The notes under the pieces: model-generated
The model's database searches: none
The model's input: the letters and a program-made list of their open reading frames with translations, nothing else
What the model was told of the DNA's origin: nothing
From: Chamaelirium japonicum
Lineage: Eukaryota > Streptophyta > Magnoliopsida > Liliales > Melanthiaceae
DNA length: 64,000 nucleotides
NCBI GenBank assembly: GCA_947650365.1
Contig: OX393549.1
Location: 17,302,896-17,366,895, forward strand
Direction: 5' to 3'
Shown here: in pieces, positions 39,676-52,878 of the stretch
How positions within the stretch are numbered: the stretch's first letter is position 1
Layout: every line of letters starts with the position of its first letter
Position numbers and translations under genes: made by a program

Positions 39676-42376
39676 ACGATTCATTTTAATTCATTCGTAC
39701 GATCCATTCTAATACATTTGTACGATTCATGCTAATTCATTCGCACGATCCATTCTAATTCATTCGTACGATCCATTCTTATTCATTCATACGATCCATT
39801 CTAATTCATTCGCACAATCCATTCTAATTCATTCGTACAATCCATTCTAATTCATTCGTATGATCCATTCTAACTAATTCGGTGGATCCATTCTAATTCA
39901 TTCGTACGATCCTTTCTAATTCATTCCCACGATCCATTCTAATTTATTCGTACGATCCATTCTAATTCATTCGTACGATCTATTCTAATTCATTCGCACG
40001 AATGTAACCATTCTAATTCATTAATACGATTCATTCTAATTCATTCGTATGAGCTATTCTAATTCATTCATACGATCCATTCTAATTCATTCGTACGATC
40101 CATTGTAATTCATTCATACAATCCATTTAGATTCATTCGCACAAATATATCCATTCAAATTCATTCGTACAATCCAGTCTAATTCATTCGTACGATCCAT
40201 TCTAATTCATTCGTACGATCCATTCTAATTCATTCGTACGATCCATTTTAATTCATTCATACGATCCATTATAATTCATTCGTACGATCCATTCTAATTC
40301 ATTCGCACAAATGTATCTATTCTAATTCATTCGTACGATCCATTCTAATTCATTCGTACGATCCATTCTAATTCATTCGCACAAATGTATCCATTCTAAT
40401 TCATTCGTTCGATTCATTCATACTCATTCGTATGATCAATTCTAATCCATTCGTACGATCCATTCTAATCCATTCGTACGATCCATTCTAATTCATTCGC
40501 ATGAATGTAACCATTCTAATTCCTTCATTTGATCCATTCTAATTCATTCGTATGATCCATTCTAATTCATTCGCACGAATGTATCCATTCTAATTCATTC
40601 ATACGATCCATTCTAATTCATTCGTACGGTCCATTCTAATTCATTCGCACAATCCATTCTAATTCATTCGTACGATCCATTCTAATTCATTCTAATTCTT
40701 TCACACGATCCATTCTAATCCATTCTAATTCTTTCACACGATCCATTCTAATTCATTCATACGTTCCATTCTATTTCATTAGCACGATCCATGCTAATTC
40801 ATTCGTTCGATCAATTCTAATTCATTAGCACGATCCATTCTAATTCATTCATACAATCCATTCTAATTCATTCGTACGATCCATTCTAATTCATTCGCAC
40901 GATCCATTCTAATTCATTCATAGGATCCATTCTAATTCATTCATACGATCTATTCTAATTCTTTCGCACGAATGTATCCATTCTAATTCATTCGCACGAA
41001 TGTATCGTACGAATGAATTAGAATGGATCAAATGAATGAATTAGAATGGTTACATTCATGCGAATGAATTAGAATGGATCGTACGAATGGATTAGAATGG
41101 ATCGTACGAATGAACTAGAATGGATACATTCGTGCGAATGAATTAGAATGGATCGTACGAATGAATTAGAATGGATCGTACGAACGAATTAGAATGGATC
41201 CTACGAATGAATTAGAATGGATCGTACGAATGAATTAGAATGGATCCTACGAATGAATTAGAATGGATCGTGTGAAAGAATTAGAATGGATTGTATGAAT
41301 GAATTAGAATGGATCGTATGAATGAATTAGAATGGATCGTGCGGATGAATTCGAATGGATCGTACGAATTCATTCTAATTCATTCATACAATCCATTCTA
41401 ATTCTTTCACACGATCCATTCTAATTCATTCGTACGTTCCATTCTAATTCATTAGCACGATCCATGCTAATTCATTCGTTCGATCAATTCTAATTCATTA
41501 GCACGATCCATTCTAATTCATTCGTACGATCCATTCTAATTCATTTGCACGATCCATTCTAATTCATTCATAGGATCCATTCTAATTCATTCATACGATC
41601 TATTCTAATTCTTTCGCACGAATGTATCCATTCTAATTCATTCGCACGAATGTATCCATTCTAATTCATTCGTACGATCCATTCTAAATCATTCGTACAA
41701 TCCATTCTATTTCATTCGTACGATCAATTCTAATTCATTAGCACGATCCATTCTAATCCATTCGTACGATCCATTCAAATTCATTCGCACGATCCATTCT
41801 AATTAATTCGTACAATCCATTCTATTTCATTCGTACGATCCATTCTTACTCATTCGTATGATCCATCGCACAATCCATTCTATTTCATTCGTACGATCCA
41901 TTCTTACTCATTCGTATGATCCATTATGGATACATTCGTGCGAATGAATTAGAATGGATCATACGAATGAGTAAGAATGGATCGTGCGAATGAATTAGAA
42001 TGGATCGTACGAATGAATTAGAATGGATCGTATGAATGAATTAGAATGGATTGTACGAATGAATTAGAATGGATCGTGCGAATGAATTAGAATGGATCGT
42101 ACGAATGAATTAGAATGGATCATACGAATGAACTAGAATGGATACATTCGTGCGAATGAATTAGAATGGATCGTACGAATGAATTATAATGGATCGTACG
42201 AATGAATTAGAATGGATCGTACGAATGAATTAGAATGGATCGTACGAATGAATTAGAATGGATCGTACGAATGAATTAGAATGGATCCTACGAATGAATT
42301 AGAATAGATCGTGTGAAAGAATTAGAATGGATTGTATGAATGAATTAGAATGAATTCGTACGATCCATTCGAATTC
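39676..42376. repeat. Alternating satellite blocks, 39.7-42.4 kb
   Basis: Orientation: - to 41005, + to 41366, - to 41925, + to 42360. This stretch carries a forward box (41347) and a reverse box (42352) only 1005 bp apart. The first part of the minus block (39.7-40.3 kb) has many one-off variants and no good partner in the window, so it is the most diverged part of the array. Confidence 0.8.
41301..41661 (+). repeat. Box module, forward copy 4 (box 41347-41371)
   Basis: Full-length forward module ending in two 28-bp units (CGCACGAATGTATCC twice). The left flank has a private GCGGATG change just before the box. Confidence 0.9.
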
Positions 42377-42422
42377 ATTCGCACGATCTATTCTAATTCA
42401 TTCATATGATCCATTCAAATTC
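42285..42422 (-). repeat. Box module, reverse copy 4, short (box 42352-42376)
   Basis: Only the core is recognisable: GTGTGAAAG, GATTGTATG, box, then minus units. The distal GCATGG/GGAACG part is absent. Confidence 0.85.
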
Positions 42423-43196
42423 ATTCATACAATCCATTCTAATTCTTTCACACGATCCATTCTAATTCATTCGTAGGATCCATTCTAATTCATTCGTACA
42501 ATCTATTCTATTTCATTCGTACGATCCATTCTTACTCATTCGTATGATCCATTCTAATTCATTCGGACGAATGTATCCATTCAAATTTATTCGTACGATC
42601 CATTCTAATTCATTCGTACGATCCATTCTAATTCATTCGTACGATCCATTCTAATTCATTCGTCCGATCCATTCTAATTCTTTCGCACGAATGTATCCAT
42701 TCTAATTCATTCCTACGATCCATTCTAATTCATTCGTACGATCCATTCTAATTCATTCGTAAGATCCATTCTAATTCATTCGTACGATCCATTCTAATTC
42801 ATTCGCACGAATATATCCATTCTTGTTCATTCGTACGATCCATTCTAATTCAGTCGTACGGTCCATTCTAATTCATTCACACGATCCATTCTAATTCATT
42901 CGTATGATCCATTCTAATTCATTCATACGATCCATTCTAATTCTTTCGTACGATCCATTCTAATTCATTCGCACAAATGTATCCATTCTAATTCATTCGT
43001 ACGATCCATTCTAATTCATTCGCACGATCTGTTCTTATTCATTCACACAATCCATTCTAATTCATTCGCACGAATGTATCCATTCTAATTCATTCGTACG
43101 ATCCATTCTAATTCATTCGTACGATCCATTCTAATTCATTCGTATGATCCATTCTAATTAATTCATATGATCCATTCTAATTCATTCGTACGATCC
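42377..43196 (-). repeat. Minus block leading into the copy of the window start
   Basis: Continuous minus units. GCACGATCTGTTC at 43022 matches 2591 (offset 40431), so this stretch belongs upstream of the 2742-bp higher-order unit. It shares the CGGACGAATG and TACAATCTATTCTATTTC markers with minus blocks downstream of reverse box modules. Confidence 0.8.
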
Positions 43197-44201
43197 ATTC
43201 TAATTCATTCGTACGATCCATTCTAATTCCTTCGTACGATCCATTCTAATTCATTCGTACGATCTATTCTAATTCATTCGTACGATCCATTCTAATTCAT
43301 TCGTACGATCCATTCTAATTCCTTCGTACGATCCATTCTAATTCATTCGTACGATCCATTCTAATTCATTCGTACAATCTATTCTAATTCATTCGTACGA
43401 ATGGATACATTCGTGTGAATGAATTAGAATGGATCGTACGACTGAGTAAGAATGGATCGTACGAATGAAACAGAATGGATTGCACGAATGAATTAGAATG
43501 GATCGTACGAATGAATTAGAATGGATCGTGTGAAAGAATTAGAATGGATTGTATGAATGAATTAGAATGGATCGTACGAATGAATTAGAATGGATCGAAC
43601 GAAGGAATTAGAATGGATCGTACGAATGAATTAGAATGGATCGTACGAATGAATTAGAATAGATCGTACGAATGAATAAGAATGGATCGTACGAAGGAAT
43701 TAGAATGGATCGTACGAATGAATTAGAATGGATATATTCGTGCAAATGAATTAGAATGGATCGTATGAATGTATTAGAATGGATCGTATGAGTGAATTAG
43801 AATGGATCGTACGAATGAATTAGAATTGATCGTACGAATGAATTAGAATGGATCGTGCGAGTGAATTAGAATGGATCGTACGAATGAATTAGAATGGATC
43901 GTACGAATGAACTAGAATGGATACATTCGTGCGAATAAATTAGAATAGATCGTACGAATGAATTAGAATGGATCGTACGAATGTATTAGAATGGATACAT
44001 TCGTGCGAATGAATTAGAATGGATCGGACGAATGAATTAGAATGGATCGTACGAATGAATTAGAATGGATCGTATGAATGAATTAGAATGGATACATTCG
44101 TGCGAATGAATTAGAATTGATCGTACGAATGAATTATAATGGATCGTGCGAATGAATTAGAATGGATCGTTCGAATGAATTAGAATGGATCGTACGAATG
44201 A
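43197..44201. repeat. Distant copy of positions 1-1005, no net indel
   Basis: Orientation: - to about 43398, + to 44201. Landmarks are displaced by exactly 43196 from the window start: CGAATGGATAC 202/43398, AATGGATATATTCG 531/43727, TATCGGACG or ATCGGACG 825/44021. The same variant units (GTATG, GTATT, GAGTG, GAAGG) appear in the same order. Constant offset over about 1 kb means a single copying event with little later length change. Confidence 0.9.
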
Positions 44202-47200
44202 AATGTATCCATTTTAATTCATTCGTACGATCCATTCTAATTCATTCGCACGATCCATTCTAATTCATTCGTACGATCCATTCTAATTCTTTCACACGAT
44301 CCATTCTAATTCATTCGTACGATCCATTCTAATTCATTCGCACGATCCATTCTAATTCATTCGTACGATCCATTCTAATTCATTCGTAAGATCCATTCTA
44401 ATTCATTCGTACGATCCATTCTAATTCATTCGTACGATCCATTCTAATTCATTCGCATGAATGTATCCATTCTAGTTCATTCGTACGATCTATTCTAGTT
44501 CATTCGTACGATCCATTCTAATTCATTCGTACGATCCATTCTAATTCATTCGTATGATCCATTTTATTAATTCGTATGATCCATTCTAATTCATTCGCTC
44601 GATCCATTCTAATTCATTCATACAATCCATTCTAATTCATTCGCACGAATGTATCCATTCTAATTAATTCGTACGATCCATTCTAATTCATTCGTATGAT
44701 CCATTCTTATTCATTCGCACGATCCAGTCTAATGGATTCGCACGATCCATTCTAATTCATTCGCACGAATGTATCCATTCTAATTCATTCGTACGATCCA
44801 TTCTAATTCATTAATATGATCCATTCTAATTCATTCGTACGATCCATTCTAATTCATATGCACAAAGGTATCCATTCTAATCCATTCGTAGGATCCATTC
44901 TAATCCATTCGTATGATCCATTCTAATTCATTCGTATGATCCATTCTAATTTATTCGCTCAAATGTATCCATTCTAATCCATTCGTACGATCCATTCTAA
45001 TTCATTCGCACAAATGTATCCATTCTAATTCATTTGTACGATCCATTCTAATTCATTCGCACGATCCATTCTAATTCATTCGTACAATCCATTCGAATTA
45101 ATTCGCACGATCCATTCTAATTCATTCGTACGATCCATTCTAATTCATTCGTACGATCCATTCTAATTCATTCACACGATCCATTCTAATTCATTCGTAC
45201 AATCTATTCTATTTCATTCGTACGATCCATTCTTACTCATTCGTATGATCCATTCTAATTCATTCGGACGAATGTATCCATTCTAATTTATTTGTACGAT
45301 CCATTCTAATTCATTCGTACGATCCATTCTAATTCATTCGTACGTTCCATTCTAATTCATTAGCACGATCCATGCTAATTCATTCGTTCGATCAATTCTA
45401 ATTCATTAGCACGATCCATTCTAATTCATTCGTACGATCGATTCTAATTCATTCGTACGATCCATTCTAATTCATTCGTACGATCCATTCTAATTCATTC
45501 GCACGAATGTATCCATTCTAGTTCATTCATACGATCCATTCTAATTCATTCGTACGATCCATTCTAATTCATTCGCACGATCCATTCTAATTCATTCGTA
45601 CGATCCATTCTAATTCATTCGTACGATCCATTCTAATTCATTCGTACAATCTATTCTAATTCATTCGTACGAATGGATACATTCGTGTGAATGAATTAGA
45701 ATGGATCGTACGAATGAGTAAGAATGGATCGTACGAATGAAATAGAATGGATTGCACGAAAGAATTAGAATGGATCGTACGAATGAATTAGAATGGATCA
45801 TGTGAAAGAATTATAATGGATTGTATGAATGAATTAGAATAGATCGTATGAATGAATTAGAACGGATCGTACGAATGAAATAGAATGGATCGTACGAATG
45901 AACTAGAATGGATACATTCTTGCGAATGAATTAGAATGGATCGTACGAATGAATTAGAATGGATCGTACGAATGAATTAGAATGGATCGTACGAATGCAC
46001 GATCCATGCTAATTCATTCGTTCGATCAATTCTAATTCATTAGCACGATCCATTCTAATTCATTCGTACGATCCATTCTAATTCATTCGTACGATCCATT
46101 CTAATTCATTCATACAATCCATTCTAATTCATTCGCACGAATGTATCCATTCTAATTAATTTGTACGATCCATTCTAATTCATTCGTAGGATTCATTCTA
46201 ATTCATTCGCACGATCCAGTCTAATGGATTCGCACGATCCATTCTAATTCATTCGCACGAATGTATCCATTCTAATTCATTCGTACGATCCATTCTAATT
46301 CATTAATATGATCCATTCTAATTCATTCGTACCATCCATTCTAATTCATATGCTCAAAGGTATCCATTCTAATCCATTCGTAGGATCCATTCTAATCCAT
46401 TCGTACGATCCATTCAAATTCATTCGTACGATCCAATCTAATTCATTCGCTCTAATGTATCCATTCTAATCCATTCGTACGATCCATTCTAATCCATTCG
46501 TACGATCCATTCTAATTCATTCGCACAAATGTATCTATTCTAATTCATTCGTACGATCCATTCTAATTCATTCGCACGATCCATTCTAATTCATTCGTAC
46601 GATCCATTCGAATTCATTCGCACGATCCATTCTAATTCATTCGTACGATCCATTCTAATTCATTCGTACGATCCATTCTAATTCATTCGCACGATCCATT
46701 CTAATTCATTCGTACAATCTATTCTATTTCATTCGTACAATCCATTCTTACTGATTCGTATGATCCATTCTAATTCATTCGGACGAATGTATCCATTCTA
46801 ATTTATTCGTACGATCCATTCTAATTCATTCGTACAATCCATTCTATCTCATTCGTACGATCCATTCTAATTCATTCGTCCGATCCATTCTAATTCATTT
46901 GCACGAATGTATCCATTCTAATTCATTCGTACGGCCCTTTCTAATTCATTCACACAATCCATTCTATTTCATTCGTACGATCCATTCTTACTCATTCGTA
47001 TGATCCATTATGGATACATTCGTGCGAATGAATTAGAATGGATCATACGAATGAGTAAGAATGGATCGTACGAATGAAATAGAATGGATTGTGCGAATGA
47101 ATTAGAATGGATCGTACGAATGAATTAGAATGGATCATGTGAAAGAATTGGAATGGATTGTATGAATGAATTAGAATAGATCGTATGAATGAATTAGAAT

Positions 47201-48314
47201 GGGTCGTACGAATGAATTAGAATGGATCGTACGAATGAACTAGAATGGATACATTCGTGCGAATGAATTAGAATGGATCGTACGAATGAATTAGAATGGA
47301 TCGTATGAATGAATTAGAATGGATCTTACGAATGAATTAGAATGGTTCGTACGAATGCACGATCCATGCTAATTCATTCGTTCGATCAATTCTAATTCAT
47401 TAGCACGATCCATTCTAATTCATTCGTACGATCCATTCTAATTCATTCGCACGATCCATTCTATTTCATTCGTACGATCCATTCTAATTCTTTCACACGA
47501 TCCATTCTAATTCATTCGTACGATCCATTCTAATTCATTCGTACGATCTATTCTAATTCATTCATACGATCCATTCTAATTTATTCGTACGATCCATTCT
47601 AATTCCTTCGTACGATCCATTCTAATTCATTCATACAATCCATTCTAATTCTTTCACACGATCCATTCTAATTCATTCGTACGATCCATTCTAATTCATT
47701 CGTGCAATCCATTCTATTTCATTCGTACGATCCATTCTTACTCATTCGTACGATCCATTCTAATTCATTCACACGAATGTATCCATTCGTACGAATGAAT
47801 TAGAATAGATTGTACGAATGAATTAGAATGGATCGTACGAATGAATTAGAATGGATCGTACGAATGAATTAGAATGGATCGTACGAATGAATTAGAATGG
47901 ATCGTGCGAATGAATTAGAATGGATCGTACGAATGAATTAGAATGGATCGTACGAATGAACTAGAATGGATACATTCGTGCGAATGATTTAGAATGGATC
48001 GTACGAATAAATTAGAATGGATCGTACGAATGAATTAGAATGGATCGTACGAATGAATTAGAATGGATTATACGAATGAATTAGAATGGATCATACGAAT
48101 GAGTAAGAATGGATCGTACGAATGAAATAGAATGGATTGTACGAATGAATTAGAATAGATCGTACGAATGAATTAGAATGGATAGTGTGAAAGAATTAGA
48201 ATGGATTATATGAATGAATTAGAATGGATCATATGAATGAATTAGAATGGATCGTGCGAATGAATTCTAATGGATCATACGAATGAATTAGAATGGATCG
48301 TACGAATGAATTAG

Positions 48315-48674
48315 AATGGATACATTCGTGCGAATGAATTAGAATGGATACATTCGTGCGAAAGAATTAGAATAGATCGTATGAATGAATTAGAATGGAT
48401 CCTATGAATGAATTAGAATGGATCTTGCGAATGAATTAGAATGGATCATACGAATGAATTAGAATGGATCGTGCTAATGAATTAGAATTGATCGAACGAA
48501 TGAACTAGCATGGATCGTGCTAATGAATTAGAATGGAACGTACAAATGAATTAGAATGGATCGTGTGAAAGAATTAGAATGGATTGTATGAATGAATTAG
48601 AATGAATTCGTACGATCCATTCGAATTCATTCGCACGATCCATTCTAATTCATTCATACGATCCATTCTAATTC
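48315..48674 (-). repeat. Box module, reverse copy 5 (box 48604-48628)
   Basis: Full-length reverse module. Together with the forward module at 49839 it makes an inverted pair with arms of about 350 bp. The pair is copied at 60.4-62.4 kb. Confidence 0.9.
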
Positions 48675-48932
48675 ATTCATACAATCCATTCTAATTCTTT
48701 CACACGATCCATTCTAATTCATTCGTAGGATCCATTCTAATTCATTCGTACGATCCATTCTAATTCATTCGTAGGATCCATTCTAATTCATTCGTACTAT
48801 CCATTCTAATTCATTCGTACGATCCATTCTTACTCATTCGTATGATCCATTCTAATTCATTCGTACGATCCATTCTAATTCATTCGTACGATCCATTCTA
48901 ATTCATTTGCATAATCTATTCTAATTCATTCA

Positions 48933-48988
48933 TACGATCCATTCTAATTCATTCGTACGATCGTACGAATGAATTAGAATGGATCGTA
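48933..48988. repeat. Perfect 56-bp palindrome at minus-to-plus switch
   Basis: The centre is 48960|48961. It is the copy of the 60-bp palindrome at 12934, with one substitution near the outer left end (CATACG instead of CGTACG) that trims perfect pairing to 28-bp arms. The extra G after the right arm (ACGGAATG) is kept. Confidence 0.92.
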
Positions 48989-49346
48989 CGGAATGAATTA
49001 TAATGGATTGTATGAATGAATTAGAATGGATACATTCGTGCGAATGAATTAGAATGGATCATACGAATGAGTAAGAATGGATCGTACGAATGAAATAGAA
49101 TGGATTGTACGAATGAATTAGAATGGATCGTACAAATGAATTAGAATGGATCGTATGAATGAATTAGAATGGATCATACGAATGAGTAAGAATGGATCGT
49201 ACAAATGAAATAGAATGGATTGTACGAATGAATTAGAATGGATCGGACGAATGAATTAGAATGGATCGTGTGAAAGAATTAGAATGCATTGTATGAATGA
49301 ATTAGAATGGATCATATGAATGAATTAGAATGGTTCGTGCGAATGA

Positions 49347-49376
49347 ATTCGAATGGATCGCATGATCCATTCGAAT
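49347..49376. repeat. Micro-inversion with 13-bp arms, GCAT loop
   Basis: ATTCGAATGGATC (49347-49359) and GATCCATTCGAAT (49364-49376) are exact reverse complements around GCAT. A partial minus unit is set inside a plus block. The copy near 61474-61504 has TCAT-type spacer sequence instead (GGATCTCATGATCC), exactly 12127 bp away. Confidence 0.88.
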
Positions 49377-49838
49377 AGAATGGATCGTATGAATGAATTA
49401 GAATGGATCGGGCGAATGAATTAGAATGGATTGTAGGAATGAATTAGAATGGATCGTATGAATGAATTAGAATGGATCGTATGAATTAATTAGAATGGAT
49501 CGTGCGAATGAATTAGAATGGATCGTACGAATGAATTAGAATGGATACGAATGAGTAAGAATAGATCGTATGAATGAAATAGAATGGATTGTACAAATGA
49601 ATTAGAATGGATACGTTCGTGCGAATGAATTAGAATGAATCGTACGAATGAATTAGAATGGATCGTGCTAATGAATTAGAATTGATCGAATGAATGAATT
49701 AGCATGGATCATGCTAATGAATTAGAATGGATCGTACGAATGAATTAGAATGGATCGTGCGAATGAATTAGAATGGATCGTACGAATGAATTAGAATGGA
49801 TACATTTGTGCGAATGAATTAGAATGGATCGTACGAAT

Positions 49839-50200
49839 GAATTAGAATTGATCGTATGAATGAATTAGAATGGATCGTGCGAATGAATTCGAATGGATCG
49901 TACGAATTCATTCTAATTCATTCATACAAACCATTCTAATTCTTTCACACGATCCATTCTAATTCATTCGTACGTTCCATTCTAATTCATTAGCATGATC
50001 CATGCTAATTCATTCGTTCGATCAATTCTAATTCATTAGCACGATCCATTCTAATTCATTCGTACGATCCATTCTAATTCATTCGCACGATCCATTCTAA
50101 TTCATTCATAGGATCCATTCTAATTCATTCATACGATCTATTCTAATTCTTTCGCACGAATGTATCCATTCTAATTCATTCGCACGAATGTATCCATTCT
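49839..50200 (+). repeat. Box module, forward copy 5 (box 49885-49909)
   Basis: Full-length forward module with the two 28-bp units at its end. It is the right arm of the inverted pair starting at 48315; boxes are 1281 bp apart. Confidence 0.9.
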
Positions 50201-51756
50201 AATTCATTCGTACGATCCATTCTAATTCATTCGTACGATCCATTCTAATTCATTCGTACGATACATTCTAATTCATTCATACGATCTATTCTAATTCATT
50301 CATACAATCCATTCTAATTCTTTCACACGATCCATTCTAATTCATTCGTACTATCCGTTCTAATTCATTCGCACAATCCATTCTATTTGATTCGTACGAT
50401 CCATTCTTACTCATTGGTACGATCCATTCTAATTCATTCGCACGAATGTATCCATTCTAATTCATTCTTACGAATCCATTCTAATTCATTCGTACAATCT
50501 ATTCTATTTCATTCGTACGATCCATTCTTACTCATTCGTATGATCCATTCTAATTCATTCGGACGAATGTATCCATTCTTCTTTATTCGTACGATCCATT
50601 CTAATTCATTCGTACGATACATTCTAATTCATTCGTACGATCCATTCTAATTCATTCGTCCGATCCATTCTAATTCATTCGCACGAATGTATCCATTATA
50701 ATTCATTCGTACGATCCATTCTAATTCATTCGTACGATCCATTCTAATTCATTCGTACGATCCATTCTAATTCATTCGTACGATCCATTCTAATTCATTC
50801 GCACGATCCATGCTAATGAATTAGAATGTATCGTACGAATGAATTAGAATGGATCGTACGAATGAATTAGAATGGATCTTACGAATGAATTAGAATGGAT
50901 CGTACGAATGAATAAGAATGGATCGTACGAATGAATTAGAATGGATCTTATGAATGAATTAGAATGGATCGTACGAATGAATTAGAATGGATCGTACGAA
51001 TGAATTAGAATGGATACATTCGTGCGAATGAATTAGAATGGATCGGACGAATGAATTAGAATGGATCGTACGAATGAATTAGAATGGATCAAATGAATGA
51101 ATTAGAATGGTTACATTCATGCGAACGAATTAGAATGGATCGTCCGAATGGATTAGAATGGATCGTACGAATGGATTAGAATGGATACATTCGAGCGAAT
51201 GAATTAGAATGGATCGTACGAATGAATTAGAATGGACCGTACGAATGGATTAGAATGGATCCTACGAATGGATTAGAATGGATACCTTTGTGCATATGAA
51301 TTAGAATGGATCGTACGAATGAATTAGAATGGATCATATTAATGAATTAGAATGGATCGTACGAATAAATTAGAATGGATACATTCGTGCACGATCCATT
51401 CTAATTCATTCGCACGAATGTATCCATTCTAATTCATTCGTACGATTCATTCTAATTCATTAATATGATCCATTCTATTTCATTCGTACGATCCATTCTT
51501 ACTCATTCGTATGATCCATTCTAATTCATTCGTATGAATGTATCCATTCTAAATCATTCGTACGATCCATTCTAATTCATTCGTACGATCCATTCTAAAT
51601 CATTCGTACAATCCATTCTATTTCATTCGTACGATCAATTCTAATTCATTAGCACGATCCATTCTAATTCATTCGTACGATCCATTCAAATTCATTCGCA
51701 CGATCCATTCTAATTCATTCGTACAATCCATTCTATTTCATTCGTACGATCCATTC

Positions 51757-52878
51757 TTACTCATTCGTATGATCCATTCTAATTCATTCGCACGAATGTA
51801 TCGATTCTAATCCATTCGTACGATCCATTCTAATCCATTCGTACGATCCATTCTAAATCATTCGCATGAATGTAACCATTCTAATTCATTTATTTCATCC
51901 ATTCTAATTCATTCGTACGATCCATTCTAATTCATTCGTCCGATCCATTCTAATTCATTCGCACGAATGTATCCATTCTAAACCATTCATGCGATCCATT
52001 CTAATTTATTCGTACGATCCATTCTAATTCATTCGCACGAATGTATCCATTCTAATTCATTCGTACGATCCATTCTAATTCATTCGTATGATCCATTCTA
52101 ATTCATTCGTAAGATCCATTCTAATTCATTCATACGATCCATTCTAATTTATTCGTACGATCCATTCTAATTCATTCGCACGAATGTATCCATTCTAGTT
52201 CATTCATACGATCCATTCTAATTCATTCGCACGATCCATTCTAATTCATTCGTACGATCCATTCTAATTCATTCGCACGATCCATTCTAATTCATTCGTA
52301 CGATCCATTCTAATTCTTTCACACGATCCATTCTAATTCATTCGTACAATCCATTCTAATTCATTCGCACGATCCATTCTAATTCATTCGTACGATCCAT
52401 TCTAATTCATTCATACGATCTATTCTAATTCATTCGTATGATCCATTCTAATTCATTCGCACAAATGTATCCATTCTAATTCATTCGTACGATCCATTCT
52501 AATTCATTCGCACGATCCATTCTAATTCATTCGCACATCTGTTCTTATTCATTCGCACAATCCAATCTAATTCATTCGCACGAATGTATCCATTCTAATT
52601 CATTCGTACGATCCATTCTAATTCATTCGTACAATCCATTCTAATTCATTCGTATGATCCATTCTAATTAATTCGTATGATCCATTCTAATTCATTCGTA
52701 CGATCCATTCTAATTCATTCATACAATCCATTCTAATTCTTTCACACGATCCATTCTAATTCATTCGTACGAACCATTCTAATTCATTCGTGCAATCCAT
52801 TCTATTTCATTCGTACGATCCATTCTTACTCATTCGTACGATCCATTCTAATTCATTCACACGAATGTATCCATTCGT
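51757..52878 (-). repeat. Minus satellite block before copy 3 of the 25.8-kb family
   Basis: Continuous minus units. It carries ATCTGTTC (about 52547) with a 1-2 bp loss in its unit (CGCACATCTG). It ends at the ATCCATTCGTACGAATG junction (52869). No strand switch occurs within it. Confidence 0.8.

Larger units (their letters stand above)
44203..51756. repeat. 7.6-kb segmental duplication, copy 1
   Basis: Orientation: - to 45670, + to 45997, - to 47009, + to 47357, - to 47790, + to 48610, - to 48960, + to 49904, - to 50812, + to 51388, - onward. It is collinear with 56324-64000. Paired landmarks: ATGTATCC 44203/56324, CAGTCTAATGG 44724/56846, 46216/58292, GCACGATCCATGC 45998/58051 and 47358/59434, palindrome 48961/61088, GCACGATCCATGCTAATG 50801/62953, ATTGGTACG 50413/62566, GTGCACGATC 51387/63631. 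The offset grows from about 12.05-12.12 to 12.24 kb. All strand switches are preserved. Confidence 0.92.

Noticed and set aside
50387-50650. Plus-strand open reading frame of 87 codons
   Set aside because: Same kind of artefact in a minus-oriented block. Variant units (CTTACTC, ATTTC, GGACG) happen to remove the TAA that normally closes each frame every 69 bp. No start context, codon bias or domain.
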